Below, in pieces: positions 11,453 to 25,614 of a stretch of 64,000 nt of DNA. This stretch comes from Amaurobius ferox (Eukaryota; Arthropoda; Arachnida; Araneae; Amaurobiidae), in assembly GCA_951213105.1 (NCBI GenBank), contig OX578152.1, positions 96,470,568 to 96,534,567 on the forward strand, read 5' to 3'. The notes beneath the pieces are model-generated. The model saw only the letters and a program-made list of their open reading frames with translations. It was not told the DNA's origin and did not search any database. Both the position numbers and the translations under genes were made by a program. How positions within the stretch are numbered: position 1 is the stretch's first letter; each line of letters starts with the position of its first letter.

Positions 11453-14400
11453 GTAAGTTAAGTAATGCCACAAACATTTCAGTTGTGTGTTATGAGTAAT
11501 ATGGGTGGCTTCCTTATTTATATTGTGTCATCTGTAAATACCAACTTTTAGTTACCTGATGTTTTAATTTTTCTTTTTTATTATAAATGTAAACATTCAC
11601 AAGACTTCTAATTTCATGTTTTTTAAAAAAGAATATAAAAACTAAATTTAAGGCATCTTATTTAGACATTTGAAATTTTTATATACTTATACCATCATAT
11701 AATCCTTCAGACATGTGTCTGCTTTAATTCTGAATATCAATCTAAAAAATAAACTTGTGTTAAAAAGCTCACAGTAATTGCTATAATCTTTATAGGGTTA
11801 TTACTTTATTATCTTGGAAGTTTTAAGTTATTTATAAATCAAAGAAAATTTTATCCAAGCTGATGTTCTTAACATTTTTATAGATCAGAGAATTCTAAGA
11901 TTACTTTAAATTAGAAAAATCGTGAATGTATTTAGAATTTTCAATATAAATTATTTTACAAAGTGCTATGTATATTTTCTGCCAGCTGTTTTTTTTTTAA
12001 ACCTGATACATACAGCATATGTTAAACTGTTTGCTGGTATTTACAAAGACCAGATTTCTTGAAAACTTACTGGATAGTGTTGCTTTACAGCTTTATGTCC
12101 CACTATCCCCATAAATTTCTGGGATATGCAACACTGCCCCATTATGGAAACTGTCACTGTAGTCCTGCTTTATGCAGTTTACATCGACTATCATCCATAT
12201 TAGTTCTCTCCAGTATGTTGTCAGTCATATGTACATGGGATAAGAAAATTCCACATTTGTATGTTTTGAAACTTTTTAAAATGTGCAAGACCTTTTAATT
12301 AAAATACCATGGTTCATATAAGTAAATCCATGTCAAATCAACACAGCCCCCAACCCAATTGACACTGATTTTTTTAAAACTTGACTCTTTTATTGTCCAC
12401 TCATATATAGGACTCTGTGCAAAATTTTAGTCTATAATTTTTATTAGTTTTTCATGCATAGAAATTTGAAGTTCGAAAAATCTGGTAATTTTTCATGATT
12501 CTTTACATATTTGAATGTCTATACTTTGATCTAATCTACTGATTGCTCTGAAATAAGGCTGGGTAAATCCAGTAAATAGACCCCCACTCTTTTTTCTAAG
12601 TACAAAATTGCGCCAAGTTGGCGCGTTTCTCCGTATTTTGAAATTGACTCCTCCTAACTCAAGTGACGTAGTTTCCCATGTTTTAAAATAGGCCCCTCCT
12701 ACCAAAGTGACGTATTCTATACTTTTTGAACTGGAATTTTGAATGTAAATGATATTTTAATAAAAGGGAATAATACTCATTAAAAGTGAATAATACTCAT
12801 AAAAAGCTTGCAAAATACGATTTTTGTGCATTATAAAAATATTGCGTAATGGCAAAATAAAACACTTTTAAAATTTTAGAAGCCATATTGAAACACGCGA
12901 TACTTAAAAAACTTACGAAAATTTAATTTAACAATACTTATAAAAAATATGAAATTTTAAAAAGACGTTTGTACTTTAAAAAAATTTAAGAAAAAATAGA
13001 ATTTAGGAAAACGTTTGTACTTTAACAAAATTTAAGAGAAAACGATACTTAGAAAAAAGTTTGTACTTTAACTAAATTCAAGAGAAAACAATACTTAGAA
13101 AAAAGTTTGTACTTTAACAAAATTTAAGAAATATCAATACTTAGGAAAAAGATTGTACTTTAACAAAAATCAAGAAAAAACGATATTTTAAGATTAAGAA
13201 ACCCATTTTAAAAACACGGAAAAATACAAAAGACAATTTCAAAACATGGGATAAACAAAGAAATGAACTAACCTTTACGTAACGGATATCCATATTTTTA
13301 ATTACATCCACACCAGAACACATTTTCTTGAACATACACATACATTCAAAGCCGGAACACGTTTTCTTGAACATACACGTACCAGGGATGTATCTAGAGA
13401 AATGTGAGTGGTGGTTGATTTTCCAGAACAATTATAATTGAGAATATAAAATTTCGAAACGAGCTTCACGTTAATTCGCACACACAAACAGTATTAGTAT
13501 TGTATAATTTTATATTAAAGAAAAACATTTGATAAAATTGAATATAACTTTTTTTAAATGTAATTATAATATGTATATTTTTTTGGATGAGTGGTGGTCG
13601 GCAATTGAGTAGTGGTCGGAAATTCTGAGTGGTGGAAACCCCGACCACCACCGACCACTGTAGATACATCTCTGATGTACATGTAACACCGGAACCTGCA
13701 TATCTAATGAAAATTTGCGTAAAATGTTAATGTCCATGAATTACGAGAAATGTTTTAAATATTTATTCCAAAAAGTTTGTACGTGTTCAAATCTTTGGAA
13801 ATTGATCGAAAGAGATCTGTAAAAACAAGAGTCAACGAATTCGATCAAAAAAGGTCTGATGAAATACACAGAAGACCATTGAAATACTTACTGCCGATTA
13901 AAATGCAGATTCCCAAACAGTCAAGCGCTGATTGGATGCCCGTGGGTTACCAGAAGCCATGGACTACTAGAATTGGCGAAGTATACGCAAACCCGAAGAA
14001 TTGCGCCAATTTGACGCAGGATCGTACTTTGAAAAATGAGTGTGGGTCTATTTCCTGGATCAACCTAAGGCTGATTTTGTAGTGTATGATCCTTCTTGTG
14101 ATATGTCACTTGACCCTGCAAATGATATTTTTTACTTCAAAGTCACTTTATTTGACTTAACTGCAAAAAAAGTGTATCTTTAATTTAAAAGAAATGTATT
14201 TTGTTGATATGTTATTTATCTCTATTATACAGAAATTTCAAGTTAGGAAAACCAGGAGCTCATAATAAAACAAAATCTAAAATATATGTTATACGAACAT
14301 CCATTTGAAAAATGTTGAAACACACACAAAAGCACAATTAAATAGTTCTTAAATAAACATTATTTTTAACTAAAAGTTATAGGCATTTTATAATATACAT

Positions 14401-14505
14401 ATGATTTTATAAATTTTATTTTGCTGAATTTTTGAAAGGAAATGCAGATATCATTAATCATAATGTTTTTTAAGTACACTCACATTGCTATTTTGTGTGT
14501 GTGTG

Positions 14506-14546
<41 letters not shown>

Positions 14547-15817
14547 GAGGCACGTCCACAAAGTAAGTTTCCCACTCGTCCCACAGCTAGCAAACCTTAT
14601 ATTGCGCGTACTTGATAGAGCAATGACGTAGCATGGCGTATGCACTAATGGTACTTCCCGCATTCTCACAGTAACATCGTTGCAGCTGTTGAAGATGGAA
14701 GCTCTTATTCCAGCTCCCTCTGACTGTGAAGTGCAGTCAGTAATAAAGTTTTTGAATGCACAGAGCATAGCGCCAATCGAAATTCATCAGCTGTGCCGGG
14801 TCTATGGGCTTAACGTCATGAGCAAGCAGGTGTGCATGATGAGAAGTCAGTGGGTGGGAGACCATCCAACATTACAGACGACCTTGTGGAGCTAGTGCGT
14901 GAACACATTATGGAGAATCGTTGCTTCACAATTATGGAACTCAGCAGCCATTTCCCGCTGCTTGTTGCACAAAACTATCACGGAGCACCTGTTATTCAGG
15001 AAATTGTGTGCCAGGTGGGTGCCGAAGTAACTGACACCGAAACACAAAACAAAGCGTATGGGGTCAACATTGACATTTCTGCAGCGGTACCATGATGATG
15101 GCAATGAGTTTCTGGACCGGATCATCACAGGTGATGAAACGTGGATTGCACACATTACCCCAGAAACCAAGCAGCAGTCAATGCATTGGCGTCACAGTGG
15201 ATCTCCCTGTAGGACAAAATTCAAGCAGACGTTGTCGGCACGGAAAGTGATGTGCACGGTGTTCTGGGACAGAGGGAGTGTTTTCCGCGTCGACTTCCTG
15301 ACCAGAGGTGACACGATGAATGCTGAGCATTACTGCGAAACACTGCAGAAATTACGATGGACCATTCAGAACAAGCGGTGCGGGATGCTTAGTGCCAGTA
15401 TTGTCTTCCTGCACGATAACGTTATACCGCACATGGCTCGACAGACAGCAAGTCTCCTGTAGGAGTTCAGCTGGGAGATGTTTAATCATCCATCCTACAG
15501 CCTGGACCTTGCTCCCAGTGATTTCCATCTTTTACCACATCTCAAGAAATTCCTGTCCGGTCAGCGTTAGCGTTTTGAGAATGACAGAGAGGCTCAGCTG
15601 GTTGTCACACAGTGGTTCAAATCCTAGGTAGACTTCTACAACATAGGTATTCAAAAGTTGGTCACACGGTATGACAAATGTCTCAATTCCGGTGGCTAAT
15701 ATGTTGAAAAATAGCTGAATACTTGCTGTATCTGTTGTAATAAATTTTTCCATGAAATTGTATTTTGTTTCTGTAAATGGCCCCAGGAAAACTTACTTTG
15801 TGGACGGCCCTCGTGTG

Positions 15818-15855
<38 letters not shown>

Positions 15856-18800
15856 CATTTATATATAAAATAATGTACTTCAGTATAAATCCTAGCTGTA
15901 GTTTAGTAAAATAAAGTATAAAACTAGAATAAAATTTTGTATTTTATTTTTAGAATTTGCCGTCTTCCAATAGTGTCCATTTCATGAATATTTCCTCCAG
16001 CTGTGCTTTCATGTTCTGAGGTCATAAATTGTTTTGTGTAGTAAAGGCCTTGTGCTTACATTGGGTGGGTACACCATAGAAAGATGTTTGGGATGGATGA
16101 AATGTACCCAATCTTAAAACTGCATGCTGACAAAAGAAAAAGATTAAATGAAGCCAAGTATACAAAGTGAAAATTACAAAGATTACAAAAATCCTTATTG
16201 TTTGTTTGGCATCTAGTACGACATATCTGGGATCTGACCCTGTAGTCGAAAGGTTTAAGACAAGCATTTCCTTGTGCTTTCTTGACTGCTGGGTTGTGCC
16301 TTTGAGTCTTGCTTGCAAGCATAGGTGTTATGATGCCCATAAAGAGTGTAAAGGGTACTTATCGGTTATAGGGACCATGGGTTAGTGACTGCTTTTCCGA
16401 GTTGTCGCCAACAGAAACATTGGTGATATAATCCGAAAAGGAATTCACTACAAACACGATGATTAAAATTTAATATGTAATGGGGTTCGATCAACTGTAC
16501 TTAACAAAATAAATATTATGTTACATTGAAATTTGTGGCTGCCAAAACTCAGCTATTGTCAATAAAATTTCATTAAATTTATAACTACCGGTAACGCTTC
16601 GCCACATAAATTCTGCGAGATATGAGTCTAATTTATAATATTAGCAACCGGTATAAACCAGAATTTGGCGTGGTCCCTACATGTTGCCGTGTTTGACTTC
16701 ATGGTCCCTATAACCGATAAGTACCGCATAAAGTGTTCTGTCCTCCCCTTTGATTGTGTGCCGGGGCAACATCATATGATGGCAAAACTGTTCACATTTT
16801 GGCTAATGTCTGAACGAATGATCAGTTGATCAAGTGCCTGGGGCGGATATTGAATATATTTACACTTTCATAGTTTTTCCTAATTGATGAATTTCAAAGT
16901 TATTGTTTCGTAGTGCAAATTTCTGTGATTTTTTTGATAAATTTGACTTTTTCTGAAATTTTGTGGATATCAAATATATCACGTCCTTGGACCTTTTAGA
17001 CAATGAAGAAATTTTTTTTTGTTTTCAGTCATATTCTTATGTTTGAAAATAAACACCCACTAAAATGTGAATTTTATTCATATAAAGCCAGTATAAAATA
17101 ATTTTGTGTTATCAAAGATTTGATAAATTTCTGGAATACAGAACAAAGGTTGTTTCCTAACTACATAAAGTCTGTCGGTATCCAGAAACAGTGTCTATGC
17201 TTAACAATCCTTTTCTACATTTAAAAACATGTTACAGTACAGCAGACACTGTATTAAAGAAGAAAATCTGTGTATATACAATATATGTCAAATCGTTGTC
17301 CACTTAAATGAAAATCTCAATTTCATGTAAATAACATTGCCAAATTTTGAATGATTTAAAAATGTAAGTATCAATAAAAAATATATATAATATAACACTT
17401 TATATGTATAGTAGTTATGTATAGTAGTTATTTTCATTACTGTTTCATATCTGGTTGACGTTTTTGGAAATGTTAGTGGTCCTCGGCTATGAAATTTAGC
17501 AATTTACCCCATGACTGCCTCGCAAATTTTGCCTTTTTTTACCACAAAAAATTACCACTTTAATTACAAGTGATTTGTATTGCATAATTTAACTTTGAAT
17601 ATTTTACAATTTCATATATGTCAATTTTTCAGTTTATATAATTAATATAGAGGTAGGTGCTTTTATAGAGATTTCTTTGATCTTTTATTGTGATTCACAT
17701 ATTTTAGTTTTTCCCACAATATTTTTATAGATATAGTTTGTTAATATACAATTCATAAAATTTGATTACTTCTCTAACTTTGCATAATTTTTACAGCAAG
17801 TTGAACTCTTCGGAACGTCTTTACAACAATTAAAAATTGCCCAGAAAAAGTACTGTGACAGCAAAGAATGTGTGGAAAAGATGTCTGAGATGAAAGAAGG
17901 AAAGCCTTTACTTGTTCCATTAACAGATTCTGTATCCTTTAATTACAAATATTCTAAACAGTAGTATTGAATAAATACAGTAAGAATGCATTACTTGTGT
18001 GAAGGAATGTTCTTTTTTCAAAAGCAAGTTCTTTTATGGTTGATTATTTTAACACTTTAAAAAGGGGCAATGATCAAGAATTTTAACAAATTGTAATTTG
18101 AAATATCTTGCCAGTAGGAATAAACTTAACTGGGATTTTTCAATATCTGTGAAAAACAAGGTTGTGACTCTAGTATGATTGGGATCATGTTTAAAGGATC
18201 GTTAGATTAACAGTGTCACTTTATTTTTGCTCATTAATTCCCTCGATGATGTTGGCTAGAGAAAGGGGTGTTTTCTTTCGATTCAGTGATAAGGTAATAA
18301 AATGAAGAATTATATCATTAAACAATTACATGTCAAGGAAGTTTGCTCATCTCTTGCCAGTGCCAATTTATTTATTTTTTACTAAGTGCTCTTTTAAATA
18401 AAAACATAGCGCAAAACTAAAGCCACTAAATAGGATATGCTTTCATAGTGGTCATTTATTATGAGATTGTTATAATGTAGGTTTATAAAAAAGCTAACTG
18501 CTTCGGCTGTGAGCTGCTGAATTTTTTTTTTAATCTTTGGACCCCATTCAACTGTAGAGAGGTCCAAGAGAAAATTGCATAAAGTGATCAAAAAGTCACA
18601 CACATTAAATTTTAAAGTCATATAATGTACCGAGAAATTGAAATGATGAGTATTTTTCAGCTAGGTGGCATGAATATACCCTCAAAAATATCGTCTGCTT
18701 TAAGTATGTCAAACAATAATTACAAAATCAGTCAGTAAATACAGCATTTTTTTAGAGTAAAAGAAATTTTATTGTAGAGCAATATTTCTTTAGCCATTCC

Positions 18801-21800
18801 TATGAGAATGTCATTGACTTTCGGAAGAGATACCTAGTAAAAATTGGGAATTTTGGCATTTCTTCTTAAAAAATTTTCTTGTTGCTCAGAATTGAATTTT
18901 TCATTGATTGGTGATTTTTTGCCGACCTAACAAATTTTCAGTTGCTATCACTATTTTAGGCACAACGGTGACCTGGCACTTGATGTTTGTACTGTCCTGT
19001 GTTAAAGCATTTTAAAAAAACTGGATGTATTGTAGATAAAGAGAAGAGCAGGCAAGCCGCTTCATTTTAACTTTAGATAAACTGTAAAACTCTTCAATGA
19101 CACTCTCATAAGAATACCAAGATAAATATCTATCTAAAATAAAAATTATTTCATTCTGGGAAATCAACATCTTTTTCAACTGATTTGATAAAATAGAGGT
19201 CTGTAATTATTGTCTAACATATTAAAAACAGCTCAAACATATTTAAACATCGGATGATGTTTGATATTTCTGATTGAGGGTATATTAGTGCCATCTAACT
19301 GAAAAAAATGTCAATTTCTTGGTATATTATATGATTTTAAAATTTGATATGCACAATTTTTTAATCTCCCTCTAGAATAAATATGTAGGAAGGTAAGAGC
19401 CAATGTAAGAATCTTGTATGAGTGTGTGTGTGTAAGTGAGGGGGGTGGGATTTAAAGTTTTGTCACTGGTGTTTACAAATTGGTTTACTATTGTTTTCAG
19501 ATAATTATATCAGAGAATTCAGGTATATTCGGTTAAACAAATTTTGAAGTTTCATAACTGTCGGACGTAGCTAGTGTAATACTTCATATTTTATGAAGTA
19601 ACTTTCAGTTTTATTTTATACATTTTAATTCGAATATCCAGAACAATATCGCACTCAATCTCAATGCAATTGATTGTTAGGAATAATAATTTATTTTTGT
19701 GCTGCATTTTGAAGTATTAGCATACTTCAATTAATGAGAGTATTTAAAGAAATTTAGATTCAGTAATAAGGAAAATGTTATGTACGTTTTGTTTAAAAAT
19801 TTTGTTGAATACATATTTTTGTTTTTTATTTTGTGCATGTGCATGCAGGAAAATTTATTTAAAATGAATGCAGGATGTAATTTATTTAAAAGTTTTTGAT
19901 AACTGTTTCAAACCTTATGGACATGCTCCTAAATAGCATTTCAATCTGTAAACCCAAAGATGCTAAGAATCTGGAAGCTGTAGATAACATCCATGAATAA
20001 TATCGTTATAAAATTTTTATCTCACCCGAGCCTGAACTGCTCAGTGTAAAATAGAACCTGAATCCACCCAAAAACAAAATGTTTTAAATTTTTCCACTTA
20101 ATTGTAACTAATTTTCAAAATTGTCCATTTGTATAAATGGGCATATAAGTTTAGATATCAAGCATAAGAAATGTATAAATAATTACTTTGTAGTTTATAG
20201 TAGCAAAATTAATATTGGCCTTTTCTTCTCTCCTCTCAATATTTTGTAAGTAGTTAGTCTATGTTTCGATATAAATAATTTTCTAAAATATTTCATTTCT
20301 AGTTTTGCTGAATTTTACAATAAAAAAAATTTACAAAAAGGTTTATTACATGCTATGCTATATGGCCACATACATTTAACAAACAGCAGTCTAGCAGCCT
20401 CAGAGCATTGTATCCAAGATACAGTTTATGACCAGAGTATAAGCAATACAAAAGTTATTTAAACACAGCAATAAAACACTCAAGTAGGGATGCAATATAT
20501 AAAAAGCCCCACTCACCTAATCCTCACCAGATTAACATCTTGTGTCAGCTGTGGACAATGTCTGAGACACACTGGTGTTATTTTTGAGCTCTTCTTCATA
20601 CTTTAATTGTTTACTCCTGTAAGTTGCCAACTGATTGAAGGCGATTTCATTATTTTCTAACATCCAGTCTGACAGATTTAACGAGTGGTCAATAATAAAC
20701 TATCACATTTTACTATACAACACTTCCTAGCATAGAACGATAGAATCCATTTATCAAGTGTTTTCTTGATAAATGGATTCTATCGTTATGGATATAATGG
20801 ATTCTAAATGAGATTTCAAACACTTGTTAGCAGTAACCTTTTAGTAATAAAATAAAATGTGCAGATTATCCTTGATTTCAAAGTTTTTATCAACATTTTC
20901 TAATAGTTTGGATCCCAAGCTCGAATGGCATATAGTATCATAGAACCTGTGTCATCTCTACTGTATACATGTCCACTGTTATTAATTATAAATAATGGAT
21001 TAATTTCTGCCATCAGAGATTTATTAATTTACTAGCTGTACCTGCTCATAGCATTTGTCGTCTTTTAATTCTGAGCATCTGCTACTACCAAATGTATGAA
21101 CTGTGTGTCTCCTGTTGACTTTCTCATTCATTCATAGTATTTAGTACTACTTGTCTCACAATCATTATCAGAATGAAAGTTACATAAAATTATGTAAAAT
21201 ATTAATTTCCTATGATTCGCTGCCAACAGTTCTTGCACTCTTAATATCCCTGTACACATGGAGACCACGCACCTCTCTCAATCAATGCGATTAATTATTA
21301 TATTACACTCTCATGAAATATAATCTTATTCTTCCCCTAATCTAGGAAATATATTATACAGATATTTCCTAGATCAGAGGAAATATCTAGGAAATTTACA
21401 TGATGCAGACTTTCCTAGACACCCTATAGATTATTATTTCTTTTGTAAACCCCAAGAAACAGTTATATGAACCGCTATGGAGATAAACTATCATTTGAAT
21501 TATGTATTAGTCTTAGATAGGCTTCTGGTGCCATGTAAATTGCATTTTAAACATATCTTTAGCATGCTACTTAAGACTGAATTTAAATTAATAACTGTGG
21601 AATCTTAATCACAATCTGCCAAATACTGCATTATCAGACTCTGACAATCTTTTCTGATTTATTTATTTTCTTTAACTTCTGTAAGATGTATGTTCCTGGT
21701 CAGTTAGATGACACTAAAAAGGTTTTAATTGATGTAGGAACAGGATACTACGTTGAAAAGGTAACTTACATTTAATAATTTATTAAAATCTATATAGTAA

Positions 21801-24800
21801 ATGTAGTCGCAGAATTTTTTCAAGTAGGTGTATTAACTAAGCTTTGTAGAATTATTATATTATTAAATATTTGTGATATATAGTTATTTAAAAAAAAATG
21901 TCTACCACTTTTGATCTTGAAATTTATCTTTTTATATTTACAAAAATACTTACAATTTGGTTTTGTAACCTTTTAATGTATGTTTCCTTCAGTAGTCTGG
22001 TACAGTATAAATTGTGATTCTGCAGTTTATTAGATACACAGAACTTCTGAAATTTAAAAAGAACTAAAATAAAGTTTGCATGAAGAAATTTCCTTTGCAG
22101 TAAACATGTACGGAAGAAAAAATTGCATCGATTCCAACAAAAAGTAAACAAAATTATATAGCATTATCAACATCATGCAATAGATGGCAGTATTTCTCTT
22201 CAAAACACAAAAAGCATATACGAGGGTCACATTGAAATTTTTGAGATATGACTAAGTAGTACAAGTTAAACTTTCCAACTCTTAGGAGAGTTCAAAGTAC
22301 TCCCCTCCAATATCAATACACTTTTGTAGGCGAATTTTCCAAAGATTAAATGCTTAAAGCCATCCATTTCTTGGAATCGATGAAAAATATGCTTTTATAG
22401 CCTCATCAATCTCATCTTTGGAATGAAAACGACGCCCATGTAAAAAAATTTTTAGATTAAAAAATAGCCAAAAGTCACACGTAGCAAGACCAGGATAATA
22501 GGGTGGATATTCTGTCACTTTGATGTTTTTTGTTCAAGAAATTCGACTGTCATTTTTGCTAAATTAGAAGATACATTGTCATGATGAAATCCCCTAACAT
22601 TCAATTCCTGAAGAATTTCTTAAAGATACTTGTACCAGTTAGCTGTAACTGTCTTCTGTCCCTCTAGCTTTATAGCTTTGACCAGACCTGTACTTCTGAA
22701 GAACACGACATATATTACTTTTTTCATTGCTCATTGCCTTTTCATCATTGTTAGTTTGGGGGTCATCTTCAGAGACCCATACTTTACTTTCTTGACATGT
22801 TGGAACACCAAAAAATGGTATGTACATTTCATCACACGTTATGATTTTAGAAATAATGCAGTGTCCACCATCATTAAGTCATTTTAGGGTTTCTTTACTG
22901 ATTTTGACACTCTCCACATTTTTGTGTTCTGTTAAATTATGGGGGACCCAACGACAAACTAATTTTTTCATATGCAGGTCTTTATAAATAATTTTATGTA
23001 TAGCTGCGGATCCAATGTTAAGTTTCTTCTGTATCATTTGGTAGGTACAACGATTATCATCGATTAACATTTTTTGAATGGCCAACACATTTTCTGGGAC
23101 TACAACTGACAAAGGTCATCCTGTATGTTCCTCATCCAGCGGAGAGAATTTTGACCTCTTCTAAACTCTGTAAACCATCTGAATACAGTGGCATGAGATG
23201 GAGCATCATTTCCATATCCTAATTGTAGATGTTGAAGGCATTGATTTAGCCCCACTTTAAGATCATAGAAAGTCATAGTTTGATAATGCTCTCGCATTAA
23301 CTCCATTTTCTTTTCTTTTCAAAATTAATTCTACGATGGCTAAATTGTAATTGTTGCCACAAATTATCGTCTGCATAAGAGTTCAAATTTAAATATTTGA
23401 TTAATAATATTTTTCTAGAGCATATCGTCTGCCTCTATTTAAACATTTTCAGTGTGACCCTTGTATTAACTTTCTTGTGAAGCCAAAAGACATTCTCATT
23501 TCAATCACTTTTGTCTGTCAAGACTTGCATTAAATTATAATAAATTTTATCAAACAAAATGAAATTGTTTCTGGGGAAAAAAACTCAATTGTTCCCAGAT
23601 TAAAATATATGAAGGGCAGGCTCCACAATTTATATTACTTTCCTTATATACATAGTATAATGTGTAAGGAAAGTATTGTGATGGGATCGAAAATTTGAAT
23701 TCGAGTTTTCGACGGGAGAGCACATTTCAAGTATCCCTAATCACGAATCACACATTTTTAAGGTGATATCTGTTTGTGGGTGTGTATGAAAGTATCTGTG
23801 TGTGTCAGTGAGTCTGTGGAGACGATATCGTACGAACGAATGGAGCGATTCGAATGAAATTTGATACAAAAATTATAATCCGTAAACACTGGAAGCCTAT
23901 TGTTTTTAAACACAATCGAATATTCAGAATCCCACTAAATTTTCGAGTGAAATTTTGAAAAAATCATCATAAAATCAAAACCTTTAATAAAGTTACGCAA
24001 ATAGACATTTCTTATGTAATTTTTCATTAGAAAACGATTAACGTAAACTTTAGAATGCTAGCATGATCCGTTCTTGAGATATTGCTCCTTTTTCAAATAA
24101 ATTTATCAAAAAGTCCCATAAATTAAAAAAATATTATCTGTTGAGAAACATATTCACTTTTCATATGTAATATTATGCGATAAATTTCGTGACATCATTC
24201 TCGTGGATCTAGCTCGTTCCATTCATGAGAAAAGATACTTTGAGTAATGCTTTTGTATTTGAATGGCAACCTACTAAAAGAATAACTTATTTCTCCATCT
24301 ATAACGCTTGGCGAGATTTTGGCGGAATGTCGCCAACTTGGTGCCTTTTTTTAATGTTGCCAAATTAACCAAAATCTCACCAAATGAATAAAAATGACGC
24401 TAAATCAATGAAAATGACGACTAATTGGCGAAATGTCAATATCGTGGAAAGAATATAAGTATTTACTATAAGAATAACCTATTTTTTTTACTGTAAAAGT
24501 AGTAAATTCATTGTATTATATAAGGAAAGTCGTGCTGCACACATCAGATTTTTTTTTAGATGCACTGATGTTCTTATGTTGTGATCCTTGTAATTAAAAA
24601 TCCACACACAAAATGTTCTTTCAAGCTTACTCCAATGGCATTACAATATTTATATAAACTTCAGTTATTTTCGACATCTGTTCTGCGTAATCAAATGAGT
24701 ACCATTAAATGTAAAAATCAAAGTTAATTAATGAATAATGTAGTTTTACTTTTAGGGTGGCGGCATTAGAAACCGTGCAATAAATAAATGCATAAATCTG

Positions 24801-25580
24801 TCATGAATGGAAAGTTTTTTTCAAATTAAGATAACTAGAAAACTGATTTGAATTTTTAAAATATCTCACCAAGATGTATCGTTCTGGGTCCTGTGAACTA
24901 AATTTCACGGCCATACAATATTTAGATTTTTTGCTACAGACAGACATCTTCCTTTATTATTATAGAAGGTATTAAGAGTGTGGTGGTTTGCTGTTATCAT
25001 TTATGCCACCTGCACCAAAGCCAGTTCAAAGCAGCGTTTCTCTAAGTATCTTATAACTAAGGAAACCTCATACCATTTCTTGTTTTGGACACCGGACTTC
25101 TGAAGACTCCTGATGGGGGCTTTCACAACTTTAACTTCGATGACAGTATGTTGGCACTTGAAAACCATAATTTTTTCTGTGAAAACCAATATGATGGTGC
25201 CCATTACAAACACATGGTGTGCAGATATGATACCCCCATAAATGAGCCCTGGACCGATGACAACCAATGAGATGGGCAGTCACTCCTTTTAGGGCGTGTG
25301 TAAATTTTAGTGCAGAGAAAAACTCAACTATTCGGACTGAACACTTGCTCTTAAAATCTCGAACTGATCAGTTGAACCTCAGTTCGACTTGCTCTTGAAC
25401 TTTCACGCTATGCAGTCAAAACCTACATTCGTCTTCTTTGGTAGGAGCAGCATTGTGTCACTCTTCGTTATGAAAGACTCAGTGACTATTCCTTCTGCCT
25501 TTGCGAATTTTTGTAGGCCAGATGGTATAGTACGGGCTCAGTAATCGAAAGGTTCCGAGTTCAAACCTTACCCCCCCCCC

Positions 25581-25614
<34 letters not shown>

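Larger units (their letters stand above)
17932..21685 (+). other. PFDN5 intron 2, probable U12-type (minor spliceosome)
   Basis: The donor reads GTATCCTTT, an exact match to the U12 5' splice-site consensus (R-TATCCTTT). Near the 3' end TTCTTTAACTT (21668-21678) matches the U12 branch-site consensus TTCCTTAAC with one change, and its branch A is about 10 nt before the AG. There is no long polypyrimidine tract between branch and acceptor, also as expected. It has GT-AG termini and phase 0, and contains the foldback element at 18590-19370. Confidence 0.9.

Noticed and set aside
17932..17963. Continuation of PFDN5 exon 2 past 17931
   Set aside because: The frame stays open a little further ([10 protein letters not shown]), but the family motif continues exactly in exon 3 and GTATCCTTT is a strong donor.
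25510..25575. Functional tRNA gene
   Set aside because: A- and B-box-like words exist but no acceptor stem or anticodon arm pairs; more like a SINE head.
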